The notes beneath the pieces are model-generated. The model made no database searches and was not told the origin of the DNA. It saw only the letters and a list, made by a program, of their open reading frames with translations. A DNA stretch of 64,000 nucleotides from contig CANRNJ010000007.1 in NCBI GenBank assembly GCA_947631955.1, positions 1 to 64,000 of the forward strand. Reading direction: 5' to 3'. This stretch comes from an uncultured Lachnospiraceae bacterium (lineage in GTDB: Bacteria > Bacillota > Clostridia > Lachnospirales > Lachnospiraceae). Positions 23,357 to 32,579 of the stretch are shown one piece after another. Made by a program: the position numbers and the translations under genes. Within the stretch, counting starts at the first letter, position 1. Every line of letters starts with the position of its first letter.

Positions 23357-25822
23357 CTACTGCTGCCACCCGCCGTCTTGAAGTTCCCGTATCATGTTGT
23401 CGAGCATCTGCATTTCCATATCCTGTGTTTTATCGTCGTACAATTCTTTTGCCTGTTCATAATAGGCAAAAGTCTTCGTATAATCCCTGTCTGCGTTTTC
23501 CTTGGTCTGCTGCCTGTCCGCATCCAGAAAAGCAAGCCGTTTATAGGATTCATAGCGCTCCGGATAATCCTGCGCCATGGCAAGGAGCGTCTGCTCCGCC
23601 TCGTCGAAACGTCCCAGATCTTCATACAGGATCGCGATATTCTGCTGCAGCTGATAGGTCACATATCCGCCGTCACGCACCTGCTCAAACAGCGCCAGTG
23701 CTTTCTCATAGTAAGAAGCTGCATCCGCCGCGCTGCTCTGCGCCTTCCGGGTATAGGCATCCGCCAGATATTCTTTCATTACCAAGGCGTCTACTTGGTC
23801 AAACTGCCCTGCGTACTGCTCCAAAAGCGCGATCTCCTTATCCACGCTGCTTTCGCCCATATCGCGGTAAACGTCCACCAGAAGCAGTATCGCACGTTTT
23901 TTCATGCTTTGATCGTCTGTCAGAGTGACCGTGCGGTCCAGATAATCGGCCGCATCCGCATACTGTCCCTGTACATGGGCGATCTCTCCCTGCGCCATAT
24001 AGATGGAATCTTCCGTGATCCCTATCGCAATACCTTTTTCAAGCTGCTCCTTTGCCTCATCGATCCGTCCAAGCTTCGCCAGCGCGATAGCATGATCACG
24101 GTAGTACAGGCCGTTTCCATCGTATATCTGCAGCGCCTGTGCCATATATTTTTCGGCATTACTGTAATCTTCCGTTTCATAGTATGCGTTTCCCACAAGG
24201 TAATACAGGTTGGCAAACCGTTCCTGCTCACTTTCCGTATCCTGTTCAAAGGGAATGGTATTGATATAAAATTCACCCTGTCTGATACATTCTTCGTAAT
24301 CGTTTTTCAGATAGAGCATATGAACCTCTTCTTCATACGCCTCTGTCCTTGCCCCGTCCATTTCTTTTGCCTGCGCCAGACACAGCACCGCTTCGTCATA
24401 GTCGGCGCCGCCCATGGCGGTCTGCGCCTGACTGATCAGCGAATAGTATGCGCTGTCTTTCTCGATGCGTATCCTGTAAAAGCCAAAGAAGGTCAGCAGA
24501 ACACCGCACGCCAGAGCAGCGATCCCGGCGCCTTGTATCGCTGTCTGTTTTCTGCGCATGGCGATATAACGCCGGTCAAGCTTATGGCAGCTTCGCAGCG
24601 CCTTTAAAAATGCCGTTCCGTCAGCATACCGCTTCTCCGGCGGAAACGCCATCATCTTATCCAATATGAGCGCAAATCCTTCGCTCACCTGCACATTTGT
24701 CTGATAAATGGGTATTCTCTGTCCGAAATCCGCCGAAGGCTCGATTCCGGTCAGCAGATAGTAGAGGGTCATACCCAGACTGTAGATATCGGAACGGGCG
24801 TTGATGCCTTTGCCGAAAGACTGCTCGTACTCGGTAGCCGGGCGCTCCTTACTTCCCGCATGTGTTATGTCAGACCGCAGGGGCGCCGTTTTTCCTTCAT
24901 CGGCTGTGTCTGACAGAAGCACCGTTCTCTCTTCGTCTGCTGTGTCTGACAGAAGCACCGTTCTCTCTTCATCCGCTGTGTCCGACAAAAGCACCGTTCT
25001 CTCTTCGTCCGCTGTGTCTGACAGAAGCACCGTTCTCTCTTCATCCGCTGTGCCCGACAGAAGCACCATTTTCTCTTCGTCCGCTGTGTCTGACAGAAGC
25101 ACTGTTCTCTCTTCATCTGCTGTGCCTGACAAAAGCACCGTTTTCTCTTCATCTGCTGTGTCCGGCAGAAGTTCCGTCCTGTCTTCGTCCTGCGCTTTGC
25201 TCTGCTGCGCCGCAGCCTTACCGTCGTTGGAACGCTGTATTGTGTAATTCTTCGTAATGCGCGCGTACACCGCCATATCCCGGTACTGTTCCGGCGGTGA
25301 AAATCCCGCGCTGATTCCCACGGCGGACTCCATATCCTCACCCAGCGCCAGAGAGATGTTGAAATCGATCAGGCATATGTCGCCGTCCTGTGTCAGCATG
25401 ATATTGGCCGGTTTGATATCACTGTGTATGACGGGCGGATTCTGTCCGTGCAGATAGGCGAGCGCCTCCCCTAGCTGCTCCGCCCATTTGCGCACTTGTT
25501 TCTGGGAAAATCTGCCGTGTTTTTTAACGGCATCCTCCATATTTTCACCGGATATGTAGTCCATGACGGTATATACGCCGTCCTGTGTTTCGATAAAATC
25601 ATAGACGCGCGGAAGATACGGATGCTTGAGGTTTTTCAGGATATCGGCCTCTTTGCGCAGTTCCAGTCTGTCCGCCACTTCGTCCTTGATCTTCTTGACG
25701 ACTACATCGGTCTGCAGACGCAGATGTCTGGCGCGGTAAACGATGCCGCCGCCACCCATACCGATCTGCTCAATGATCTCATAGGTATCTCCCAGTATTG
25801 TTCCTTGTGCCAGTTCTTTCAT
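23357..25822 (-). CDS. Ser/Thr protein kinase with TVLL-repeat insert, TM helix and TPR domain
   Basis: An 821-aa membrane kinase. The N-terminal kinase domain has the glycine loop IGMGGGGIVYRA, Lys in VVVKKI, Glu in LRKEADIL, catalytic HSDIKPANIML and LIDFN (Asn in place of the Gly of DFG). SPPEQY takes the APE position. Between this and helix F (SDIYSLGMTLYYLLTG) sits an insert of about 130 residues, most of it a 12-residue repeat of the type DEERTVLLSDTA (about residues 210-315). A TM helix (AGIAALACGVLLTFFGFY) precedes TPR units, which would be outside. It is the last gene of the block that starts with the Tad genes, following a TPR gene by 88 bp. The TVLL threonines could be autophosphorylated docking sites for the FHA proteins encoded nearby; that is inference. 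Confidence 0.9.
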   Translation of the reverse strand: MKELAQGTILGDTYEIIEQIGMGGGGIVYRARHLRLQTDVVVKKIKDEVADRLELRKEADILKNLKHPYLPRVYDFIETQDGVYTVMDYISGENMEDAVKKHGRFSQKQVRKWAEQLGEALAYLHGQNPPVIHSDIKPANIMLTQDGDICLIDFNISLALGEDMESAVGISAGFSPPEQYRDMAVYARITKNYTIQRSNDGKAAAQQSKAQDEDRTELLPDTADEEKTVLLSGTADEERTVLLSDTADEEKMVLLSGTADEERTVLLSDTADEERTVLLSDTADEERTVLLSDTADEERTVLLSDTADEGKTAPLRSDITHAGSKERPATEYEQSFGKGINARSDIYSLGMTLYYLLTGIEPSADFGQRIPIYQTNVQVSEGFALILDKMMAFPPEKRYADGTAFLKALRSCHKLDRRYIAMRRKQTAIQGAGIAALACGVLLTFFGFYRIRIEKDSAYYSLISQAQTAMGGADYDEAVLCLAQAKEMDGARTEAYEEEVHMLYLKNDYEECIRQGEFYINTIPFEQDTESEQERFANLYYLVGNAYYETEDYSNAEKYMAQALQIYDGNGLYYRDHAIALAKLGRIDEAKEQLEKGIAIGITEDSIYMAQGEIAHVQGQYADAADYLDRTVTLTDDQSMKKRAILLLVDVYRDMGESSVDKEIALLEQYAGQFDQVDALVMKEYLADAYTRKAQSSAADAASYYEKALALFEQVRDGGYVTYQLQQNIAILYEDLGRFDEAEQTLLAMAQDYPERYESYKRLAFLDADRQQTKENADRDYTKTFAYYEQAKELYDDKTQDMEMQMLDNMIRELQDGGWQQ
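24909..25196 (-). repeat. 36-bp tandem repeats in the kinase gene (about 8 units)
   Basis: Units begin at 24909, 24945, 24981 and so on every 36 bp and encode DEERTVLLSDTA with small changes (one unit has KMV in place of RTV, losing the Thr). The near-identity of central units suggests active copy-number change that keeps the frame. Confidence 0.85.
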
Positions 25823-25910
25823 CTTATCTTAATCCCCGTTCCGAAATGTCTACACTTATCTGTCTTTCTGCGATCCGCACAACATATTTCTGTCTACAGG
25901 TTATTTCTAT

Positions 25911-27287
25911 TTACCAACCATATCGCCCATAAGAAGCGCCTGTCCCAAACGCCGTACCGTCTTCCCTTATTTCATAATCCTGATAATATCCAGCCTCAAC
26001 ACCATTAATAACTGTCCAATAATGCTCCGTAAATCCGCCTTCATGATATTCGTATTCACTATGCCAACCAGAATTTCCATAACTATCGTACTCAGTTTCT
26101 AGTTTGCTTAATCTTCCGGACGAATCATATTCATACACATTCACCTGAACCCCTTTATTATCATCATAATACGCTGTTTCAGTTGTACTGATCAATTTTC
26201 CCTGCTCATTATAACTATATACATATTCCCATTTGCTCCTTCCGTCAGCGCTTTGACTTTGATATGTAAGTGTTGTTCCATATTCGTCCACTAATCTACT
26301 AGACGTATTGCCCTCTATTACCGTATGTTCTATAGGTATATAGTAGTAACACTCCCAAGCTATGTTCGAGGTGTCTATAACGTGTAGTGTCAAATCTTCT
26401 GCCGCGGGAGAACCGCACATCTCATAAATCTGCCATCGTTTTTCCATGCATAGATCATATTTTCCCAACAGATAATAGGCATCCGCCAAACATTTTAAAC
26501 CCGACAGATAATACGGATTATCCGCCGAATCCGAAACAGGCCCAAATTCGCCTGCAAAATAGGGTTCTAAGAGAGTCACTATCCGTTCACACAACTCCCT
26601 GACCCGTTCATCCGAAACGTAATTTTGTCCTTGTTGTCGTACGAATCTTATCTGAAAAACATTATGTTCTTCAGTAGAAATCAGTTCTTCAGCCTCTTTT
26701 TTCTTTTCTTTTTTTTCAGCTTCCGCCGCCAACCGCTCTTCTTCCTCTTTCTGCGCTTTCAGTTCCTCATACTCTTTCTCTGTTGTCTGCAGGCTCTCTC
26801 TTCCGGTCTTCGCGGACCCCTCCGCCAATACGGCGATGGATTTCTCATAATCCTCGGCAGCGGCCAAAGACTGCGCATAATCCAGATAGGTCTGTTCTAA
26901 AGCATCCGGCAGCGCCGTCCCGTCCGGCTTTATTTCCAAAGCAGCGCCTTCCTCCAGCACGGCGATGGCGCCCTCATAATCTCCGGCATCCGCCAAAGAC
27001 TGCGCATAATCCAGATAGGTCTGTTCCAGAGCGTCCAACAGCGCCGGTTCGTTCGGCTCGATCTCCAACGCAAGCGTATACTCCACGATTGCCTGCTCAT
27101 AATTCAGGTCCACCAGATATTTCTCCGCCGCCGCGATATGATTTTCATAGGTCTGCCGTTTCTGCACGCTGCGGATGCCGATCCCGATCAGGCAGCACAG
27201 CACAAGCAGAACAACGACCGCGGCCGCTGTCTTCACGCCTTTCTTTTTTGTCTTTTCGTTTACACTTTTTTCTTCTTTTTCCGGCAT
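25911..27287 (-). CDS. Membrane-anchored TPR protein with YD-like C-terminal repeats
   Basis: A 458-aa protein: short cytoplasmic basic N-terminus, TM helix (TAAAVVVLLVLCCLIGIGI), TPR units (NYEQAIVEYTLALEIEPNEP; DYAQSLADAGDYEGAIAVLEEGA), a Glu/Lys-rich coiled coil (about residues 165-200) and C-terminal repeats such as YSYNEQGKLISTTE and YEYDSSGRLSKLETEYDSYG, which resemble YD/RHS-type strands. GGAG lies 10 nt before the ATG. It sits between the VWA/FHA gene and the kinase gene in the same orientation. The function is unknown; an extracellular sensing or scaffold role beside the kinase is inferred. Confidence 0.8.
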   Translation of the reverse strand: MPEKEEKSVNEKTKKKGVKTAAAVVVLLVLCCLIGIGIRSVQKRQTYENHIAAAEKYLVDLNYEQAIVEYTLALEIEPNEPALLDALEQTYLDYAQSLADAGDYEGAIAVLEEGAALEIKPDGTALPDALEQTYLDYAQSLAAAEDYEKSIAVLAEGSAKTGRESLQTTEKEYEELKAQKEEEERLAAEAEKKEKKKEAEELISTEEHNVFQIRFVRQQGQNYVSDERVRELCERIVTLLEPYFAGEFGPVSDSADNPYYLSGLKCLADAYYLLGKYDLCMEKRWQIYEMCGSPAAEDLTLHVIDTSNIAWECYYYIPIEHTVIEGNTSSRLVDEYGTTLTYQSQSADGRSKWEYVYSYNEQGKLISTTETAYYDDNKGVQVNVYEYDSSGRLSKLETEYDSYGNSGWHSEYEYHEGGFTEHYWTVINGVEAGYYQDYEIREDGTAFGTGASYGRYGW

Positions 27288-27400
27288 AACGTCTTTTCTC
27301 CTTATCCGTTCTTACACCTTTTCGCTCACTTTGCAGGCCGTATCCCGCATCTTAACCGTTCTCTGTCCGCTTACGCTCAGGCTTCTGCTCCCACCGACCC

Positions 27401-29041
27401 TTACATGGGCGTGATCTCCACCAGGAGTTCCACTTCGCCGATCCGCAAAAGATTGCCTGTCCGAAGTTCCGTTTCTCCCTCAACGATCCTGCCGTTCACA
27501 TAGGTGTGATTGGCGGAACCCAGATCCCGGACAAAGAATCTGCTGCCTCTTGCAGACACTTCACAGTGTTTTCCGGAAACCGTGGGATTGTAATCTATGG
27601 CAATATTGACTCTGTCGATATTTCTGCCGATGGTCACGGACCCGTCGATCGGATAGCGGAAGACTTTGCTCAGATCGTCCGAATCTTTCAGGACAAGCAG
27701 ATATCTTCTGGCAAGCAGCACGGTTCCGCCGTCGTTGTCGTCCTCTGCGTCATAAACCGCCGGTTCCACGGGCGCCGGAGTCTTCGGCACGTCTGCCGGA
27801 GCGCTTTTCGGCAGGTTTATCTTCTTTTGTTCTTTGGCCTTTTTCTTTTCGTCCTTGCTTCCCGTATTTTCAGCAGGCTTATTCTTTTTGCGCATCTGCA
27901 GGAAAAGCAGGACCGCCGCGGCCAACAGGAGCACTACCGCAATATATTTGGCGCCGCCGCCTTTGCCGCTCTGTTCCGGTTCAGGTTCGGACACAGCTTC
28001 CTGCGGCTCTGCAGACTCCGGTTCTTCTTCCACCGCCGGTTCGGGCTCAGCCGTTACGGCAGGCTCCGGCTTTTCTTCTTCCTGTGTTTCCGTTATCTCC
28101 GTTTCCGCCGTTTCTTCTTCCTTCTCCGGCTCCGAGGTCTGTTCATTCACGGAAAAAGGCATGTCAACCTCCGCCCGGACCTCTTTCTCCCCCGTTCCGC
28201 CCGAAAACGTGAGCAGCACATTTTTACGGCTCCCGTCCATCAGATCGTGGGGGATCGGTGCGCTGATCCGCCATATGCCTGAGATATCCGACAGCTTCGC
28301 CGCTGCCTGAAACGCATCCGGGGTTTCATCCAGAAGGATCGTTTCGCCGTTGGTCGCTCTGGATAAGGCAAACATATTTTCCAGTTCCTCATCGTTATTC
28401 TTATAAATGTATCCCAGCGTGTATATGGGATAACTTTTTTTCTCCAGTTTCCGGATCAGTTCATCCTTGGTGATACCGATATCCTTATTGTCCACGCCGT
28501 CAGATATCACAATGAACCGCGTATACTCCGTCCCGTCCAGTGTGTCTAACAGGTCGTACAGGATATCCGTCAGGTAGGTGTCCTGATCGTTCCGGACGAT
28601 CTGCTCCACGGCTGCGTGCAGGGCGGCCGCATCCTTCGACTTTTCCGCCAAGAACTCTATATCTTCCCCGAATACGGCAATACTCATGGATTCCTGATCG
28701 GATTTGACGTCTATCAGGTCGTTGAGCACATCCGTGATCTTCGTGCTGTTCTCCTCCGTAACGGACAGGGAATTGTCCACCAGAACGATGGTCTGAAAAT
28801 CGATCTGGGCTTCCTGCAGGTTCTGCACCGCAACGTCTTCACACGCCGTCATGCCGATCTGGCATGAGGGCTCTCCGTCCGCTCCTTCTCCTTCCACATA
28901 CATTATGACATTCTCTCCGTCCGCATCCGCCTGAAGCAGACGCAGGCCGTCCCCGGCCGCCTCCGTTTTCAGTCCGTCGGACATCGCCAAAACGATGGAC
29001 AGACCAAGTACCGTCATATATGCCCGCACACTTTTTCTCAT
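27401..29041 (-). CDS. VWA-TM-FHA protein
   Basis: A 546-aa protein: signal peptide, von Willebrand A domain with MIDAS motif DNSLS and VISDGVDNKD, a long Glu/Pro-rich stalk, a TM helix (YIAVVLLLAAAVLLFLQM) and a cytoplasmic FHA domain (SVTIGRNIDRVNIAIDYN...VSGKHCEV...SANHTYVNG). The FHA domain should bind phosphothreonine peptides, plausibly from the kinase encoded downstream. A GGTVLLARR stretch just before the FHA domain resembles the kinase's TVLL repeats. AGGAG lies 6 nt before the ATG. It is similar in design to surface adhesin-like signalling proteins, but the ligand is unknown. Confidence 0.9.
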   Translation of the reverse strand: MRKSVRAYMTVLGLSIVLAMSDGLKTEAAGDGLRLLQADADGENVIMYVEGEGADGEPSCQIGMTACEDVAVQNLQEAQIDFQTIVLVDNSLSVTEENSTKITDVLNDLIDVKSDQESMSIAVFGEDIEFLAEKSKDAAALHAAVEQIVRNDQDTYLTDILYDLLDTLDGTEYTRFIVISDGVDNKDIGITKDELIRKLEKKSYPIYTLGYIYKNNDEELENMFALSRATNGETILLDETPDAFQAAAKLSDISGIWRISAPIPHDLMDGSRKNVLLTFSGGTGEKEVRAEVDMPFSVNEQTSEPEKEEETAETEITETQEEEKPEPAVTAEPEPAVEEEPESAEPQEAVSEPEPEQSGKGGGAKYIAVVLLLAAAVLLFLQMRKKNKPAENTGSKDEKKKAKEQKKINLPKSAPADVPKTPAPVEPAVYDAEDDNDGGTVLLARRYLLVLKDSDDLSKVFRYPIDGSVTIGRNIDRVNIAIDYNPTVSGKHCEVSARGSRFFVRDLGSANHTYVNGRIVEGETELRTGNLLRIGEVELLVEITPM

Positions 29042-29064
29042 AATCTTCTCCTGTCTGCACTCTG

Positions 29065-30600
29065 TTAAAGTGCTCTGAATTCAAACTCTTCATCCGCCAG
29101 ACGTATGAGTGCGCCGTCCGCGATCTCCGTTTCCTGTTCCGGCTCCAGTTTTCTTCCGTTTACGCTCGTCCCGTTGCTGGAATGTTTGTCCGTAAGATAG
29201 AACGTTCCGTTCTGCAGAACGATCATGGCATGGTTTCTGCTGACCGCCCGGTTGTCCCGGATCACGCAGTCCGCCGAAGCGCCGGAACCGATCACCGCGC
29301 CTGACTGCATGATCGTTATATGCTCGCCCGTCTTTTGCCTGATCAACTCGCCGATCGGCCCAAGACCGCTCTCCTGCAGGCAGATCGTTTCGCCCGGATC
29401 GTCTTTTTCAGACGGCGTCTGCTCCATAAATACCGTCTTCTCATAATCCGCATAGATAGCGCTCTTTTGCTGTACGGGCGCCGCCGGAGCCGCCGGTATG
29501 TCCGAAACGGCGTTCTTAGCCGTCTTCTCCCTGCCGTGTCCGCCCGTGCTCTTTTTACCGGCAAACATCCTGCCGATCCCTTTTTTCTCCCCGTTCGCCC
29601 CGCTGCCGCCGCTGTTTCCTTCCGGAATCGCAAAAGGGGCACGCTCCGCGTTTTTCTCCGGCATAACGGCGCTGTCCGGCGCTGCTTTCTTATCCGGTAC
29701 GTTAAAGGATATTCCGGCGCCTTTCTTATCCGGCACGTTAAAGGACAGGCCGGATCTCTTTTTCTCCGGTGCGCTGGGGGATGCTTCGGTTCCTTTCTTA
29801 TCCGGAACGTTGAAGGATATTCCGGATTTCTTTTTCTCCGGCGCGCCGGGGGATGCTTCGGTTCCTTTCTTTTTCTCCGGAACGCTGAAAGATATTCCGG
29901 ATTTCTTTTTGTCCGGCACGCTGAAGGATATCCCCGCGCCTTTTTTCTCCGGCACGTTGAAGGATACGCCGGTTTTCTCTCCGTCCGGCGCGGATTCCGC
30001 AGCTGCGGGCGCCGCCGCTGTGCCTGCTTCGTCCGCCGCGCCAAAGCCGCGTTCCGCAGCCGCTTTATGTATCATGTCTTTAAAATCCGAGAGTCTGTTG
30101 ACCGCGCCTCTGCTGAAGGCGTTCTGAATGTCAAAAAGATAGGTGTCCTTGTCCCCCTGTGCGGGGATGATCCACCCGGCCAGATCCCGTAGAAATCCAA
30201 GCTGTTCTGCCCCCATGTCCTGCTCCAGCGGCAGATATATAAAATGGCACTGGCCGCTGTCGTCCACATAGACATGCTCTCTGTCCAGCACCAAGTTCGT
30301 TTCCGTAAGCATGTAGGCGTCCGTTTCCTCAAATGCCGTCAGGATACCGTCAAACATACGGACCGCTTCCTCTTTCCGCATCATCTGCTGCAGGCGCTCC
30401 GACAAAGGCTTCATCGCCGTGACGTCATACTGAAAACAGACCCGGTCGTTAAACCGCATCTGCTGTACCGGCACCAGATACCGGATAGTGTTATAGCGGA
30501 ACATGTTCAGCGCAAACGCATCCGGCTCCATCCCTTCTTTGACATCCATGACTATCTTGACCCTGTCACCCTGTCTTTCCTCTCTGAAAAACAAATCCAT
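29065..30600 (-). CDS. FHA-domain protein with repeat linker
   Basis: I chose the ATG at 30600 (MDLFFREERQ), preceded by AAGGGGAGG; an upstream in-frame ATG lies inside the previous gene. The N-terminal 180 residues form a globular domain seen in FHA proteins of Firmicutes (DUF6382-like by appearance). Residues about 190-330 are a proline/lysine linker with at least seven repeats of the type SFNVPDKKGAGI. The C-terminal FHA domain has AVIGSGASADCVIRD, AVSRNHAMI and SSNGTSVNG; the usual GR is replaced by GS. ETICL and KTVFM in the linker are possible phosphothreonine motifs. It is likely cytoplasmic, working with the kinase and Tad system. Confidence 0.85.
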   Translation of the reverse strand: MDLFFREERQGDRVKIVMDVKEGMEPDAFALNMFRYNTIRYLVPVQQMRFNDRVCFQYDVTAMKPLSERLQQMMRKEEAVRMFDGILTAFEETDAYMLTETNLVLDREHVYVDDSGQCHFIYLPLEQDMGAEQLGFLRDLAGWIIPAQGDKDTYLFDIQNAFSRGAVNRLSDFKDMIHKAAAERGFGAADEAGTAAAPAAAESAPDGEKTGVSFNVPEKKGAGISFSVPDKKKSGISFSVPEKKKGTEASPGAPEKKKSGISFNVPDKKGTEASPSAPEKKRSGLSFNVPDKKGAGISFNVPDKKAAPDSAVMPEKNAERAPFAIPEGNSGGSGANGEKKGIGRMFAGKKSTGGHGREKTAKNAVSDIPAAPAAPVQQKSAIYADYEKTVFMEQTPSEKDDPGETICLQESGLGPIGELIRQKTGEHITIMQSGAVIGSGASADCVIRDNRAVSRNHAMIVLQNGTFYLTDKHSSNGTSVNGRKLEPEQETEIADGALIRLADEEFEFRAL

Positions 30601-30614
30601 CTCTGATCCTCCCC

Positions 30615-31907
30615 TTAATCCATAGCTTCCAGTCTGATCAAAGTCCATGATCCCGAACGGGATACCGGAGCCGTACCGCCTTCCGCCATCTGTCCTGCCT
30701 GCTCAAACGCGCACTCCACCGCTTCATAGCCGTTCGGATCGATATATCCCCACAGACCGTTTCTGCACACAGGCGCAAATCCGTTGGAAAAGGACTCCGC
30801 ATCCTGATAACCGCACTCCAGTACAATATTGCCCTCGGTATCCGCGTAGCACCATTTATCTCCTGTCCGCACCGCGCACGGTTCCCCGCTCTCGAAAGCT
30901 TTTATCTCCTGAAACGTGCCGGTCCCGACCGGTTCGCCCTTGTCATTGACAAACGACCAGACTTCTCCCTGTTTTACGCCGATCACACCGTTTAAGCTGC
31001 ATATGCCAAGGCTGTTGACCGCCACGTCATCATAGATAAAGTCTGTGATGTTCTCTCCCATCCGGTCGATCAGCGCCCAACGGTCCCCCTGCTTTACAGC
31101 GGCGACATCCTCACAGAACGCAGTCGCATCGTCATAGACAAAAGCGATCTTTTCCTTAAGATTTTTATCCAGATATCCGTACTTGCCGTTTTGGCGCGCA
31201 GCGATCCTTTTCTGCGAGAGAAAGCCCATATACTCATAGCTGCCCTCCGGCACGGCGGTCTTAAATCCATCCAGATTGACAAAATACCAGCCGTCTTCAT
31301 CCTGCACGGTGATCCTGTCGTCCTGTCCGCCATACGCCGCTTCATCGTAGACCGCTTCTATATCAATGTCGCCTTCCAGACTGATAATGCCCTTTTTCCC
31401 GTTCAGTTCATATACGGCATGGCCGTTCTGAAACGTCCCGATACCGGACAGGCTCATGTAGTCTTCCGTGTACAGACCCTTGACGGAATCATAATATTCC
31501 CTGACCACATCGCTGTCCGGATATTTGGTATACAGATCGACCACACAGCCGATCAGGCTCCTCTGTCCGGTATACTGGCGGTAATACTCGCAAAGCCTGC
31601 GTACGTCCGCCTCCACCGGGCCGTGCGCCGCGATGATCTGCTGAAGCTGGTTCCGGTATTTCTTATAGTCGCCCATCGCCAGATAATCGTCCGCTATCCG
31701 TTCATCGATCTCCAGCGTGTCCGTTTTCAGCTCTCTGGCCTGTTCATATACGGATATCGCATCAAGGTACAGCCCTTTTTCTTCCAGTCTGCCCGCTTCC
31801 TCCATATACTCCTGATACCTGTCGTCATTGCCGAGCCACGCATCGAGCGTCGTATACCATGCTATCAATAGAAGAACTGCCATCAGAATCGATAATGTCT
31901 TTTTCAT
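30615..31907 (-). CDS. WG-repeat protein with N-terminal TM anchor
   Basis: A 430-aa protein: TM or uncleaved signal (MKKTLSILMAVLLLIAWYTT), a TPR-like helical stretch (AGRLEEKGLYLDAISVYEQARELK) and about six WG-type repeats (YELNGKKGIISLEGDIDIEAVYDEA; NGKYGYLDKNLKEKIAFVYDDA; GLWGYIDPNGYEAVECAFEQA). AAGGAG precedes the ATG. It follows the prepilin peptidase gene by 8 bp in the Tad block. Such proteins are often extracellular; a role in pilus display or wall anchoring is only inferred. Confidence 0.85.
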   Translation of the reverse strand: MKKTLSILMAVLLLIAWYTTLDAWLGNDDRYQEYMEEAGRLEEKGLYLDAISVYEQARELKTDTLEIDERIADDYLAMGDYKKYRNQLQQIIAAHGPVEADVRRLCEYYRQYTGQRSLIGCVVDLYTKYPDSDVVREYYDSVKGLYTEDYMSLSGIGTFQNGHAVYELNGKKGIISLEGDIDIEAVYDEAAYGGQDDRITVQDEDGWYFVNLDGFKTAVPEGSYEYMGFLSQKRIAARQNGKYGYLDKNLKEKIAFVYDDATAFCEDVAAVKQGDRWALIDRMGENITDFIYDDVAVNSLGICSLNGVIGVKQGEVWSFVNDKGEPVGTGTFQEIKAFESGEPCAVRTGDKWCYADTEGNIVLECGYQDAESFSNGFAPVCRNGLWGYIDPNGYEAVECAFEQAGQMAEGGTAPVSRSGSWTLIRLEAMD

Positions 31908-31915
31908 ACTTCTCC

Positions 31916-32572
31916 TTAAAATCCCATGCCTAATACAATAAATGCGCCAACCGCCACAAAGGGGGCAAAGGCGATCTCATCCTTCGGTTTCAGGCGTCTG
32001 CACGCCATCTTGACGATCCCGTACAACGCCGCCAGAATAAGCGACACCATGATCAGAACGTAGGTGACGCTGGTGCCAAGATAGATCCCGGCCACCGCAA
32101 ACAGCTTGACATCTCCCATCCCGATCTCATGCCGGGAGATCACATAGGCCAGAAGCATGACGCCGCCGCTGACCAGACCGCCCATAAACGTAAATACCAG
32201 ATTATCCGCCAGAGCCGCCGGATACAGCAGAGCCTCGGCGGTCAGCAGAATGATCCGGACAAGCGCAAGGCTTGCCAGAGAAACGTTGGGGATCCTTTTT
32301 TCTTTATGATCTCTGTACGCGATCGGCACAAGACCGCCTAACAGTACACAGTACTTTGCCGCCTTAAGGGGCCCGTACCCGTATGACCGGAACAAAACCG
32401 CAAAAAGACCGGACAGCAGAAAGCAGACAGCCGTATAACCGATCTCTTTCCATCCGCAGGGAAGCAGACGCCTCAGGGCGGGAGTTTCCTGCCGCTTTGC
32501 CGTATCCCACATACAGACCGCATACAGCAGCCAGCCTGCGATCCCGCCTGCTATTGCTATCGCATATATCAT
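31916..32572 (-). CDS. Prepilin peptidase (A24 family)
   Basis: A 218-aa polytopic aspartic peptidase that would cleave the leader of the Flp and TadE-like pilins at the membrane. The two catalytic Asp motifs are visible: YRDHKEKRIPN and GMGDVKLFA. It lacks the N-terminal methyltransferase domain, as is usual for TadV/CpaA types. It follows the TadE-like gene by 7 bp. Confidence 0.9.
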   Translation of the reverse strand: MIYAIAIAGGIAGWLLYAVCMWDTAKRQETPALRRLLPCGWKEIGYTAVCFLLSGLFAVLFRSYGYGPLKAAKYCVLLGGLVPIAYRDHKEKRIPNVSLASLALVRIILLTAEALLYPAALADNLVFTFMGGLVSGGVMLLAYVISRHEIGMGDVKLFAVAGIYLGTSVTYVLIMVSLILAALYGIVKMACRRLKPKDEIAFAPFVAVGAFIVLGMGF

Positions 32573-32579
32573 ATTCCAC

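Noticed and set aside
24909..25196. Regular 36-bp spacing considered as a CRISPR array
   Set aside because: Units abut with no spacers and lie inside a kinase reading frame.
24801..25257. Repetitive plus-strand frames opposite the kinase repeats
   Set aside because: The 36-bp repeat has a length divisible by three, so it keeps all frames open; the apparent S/V-rich protein is an artefact of this.
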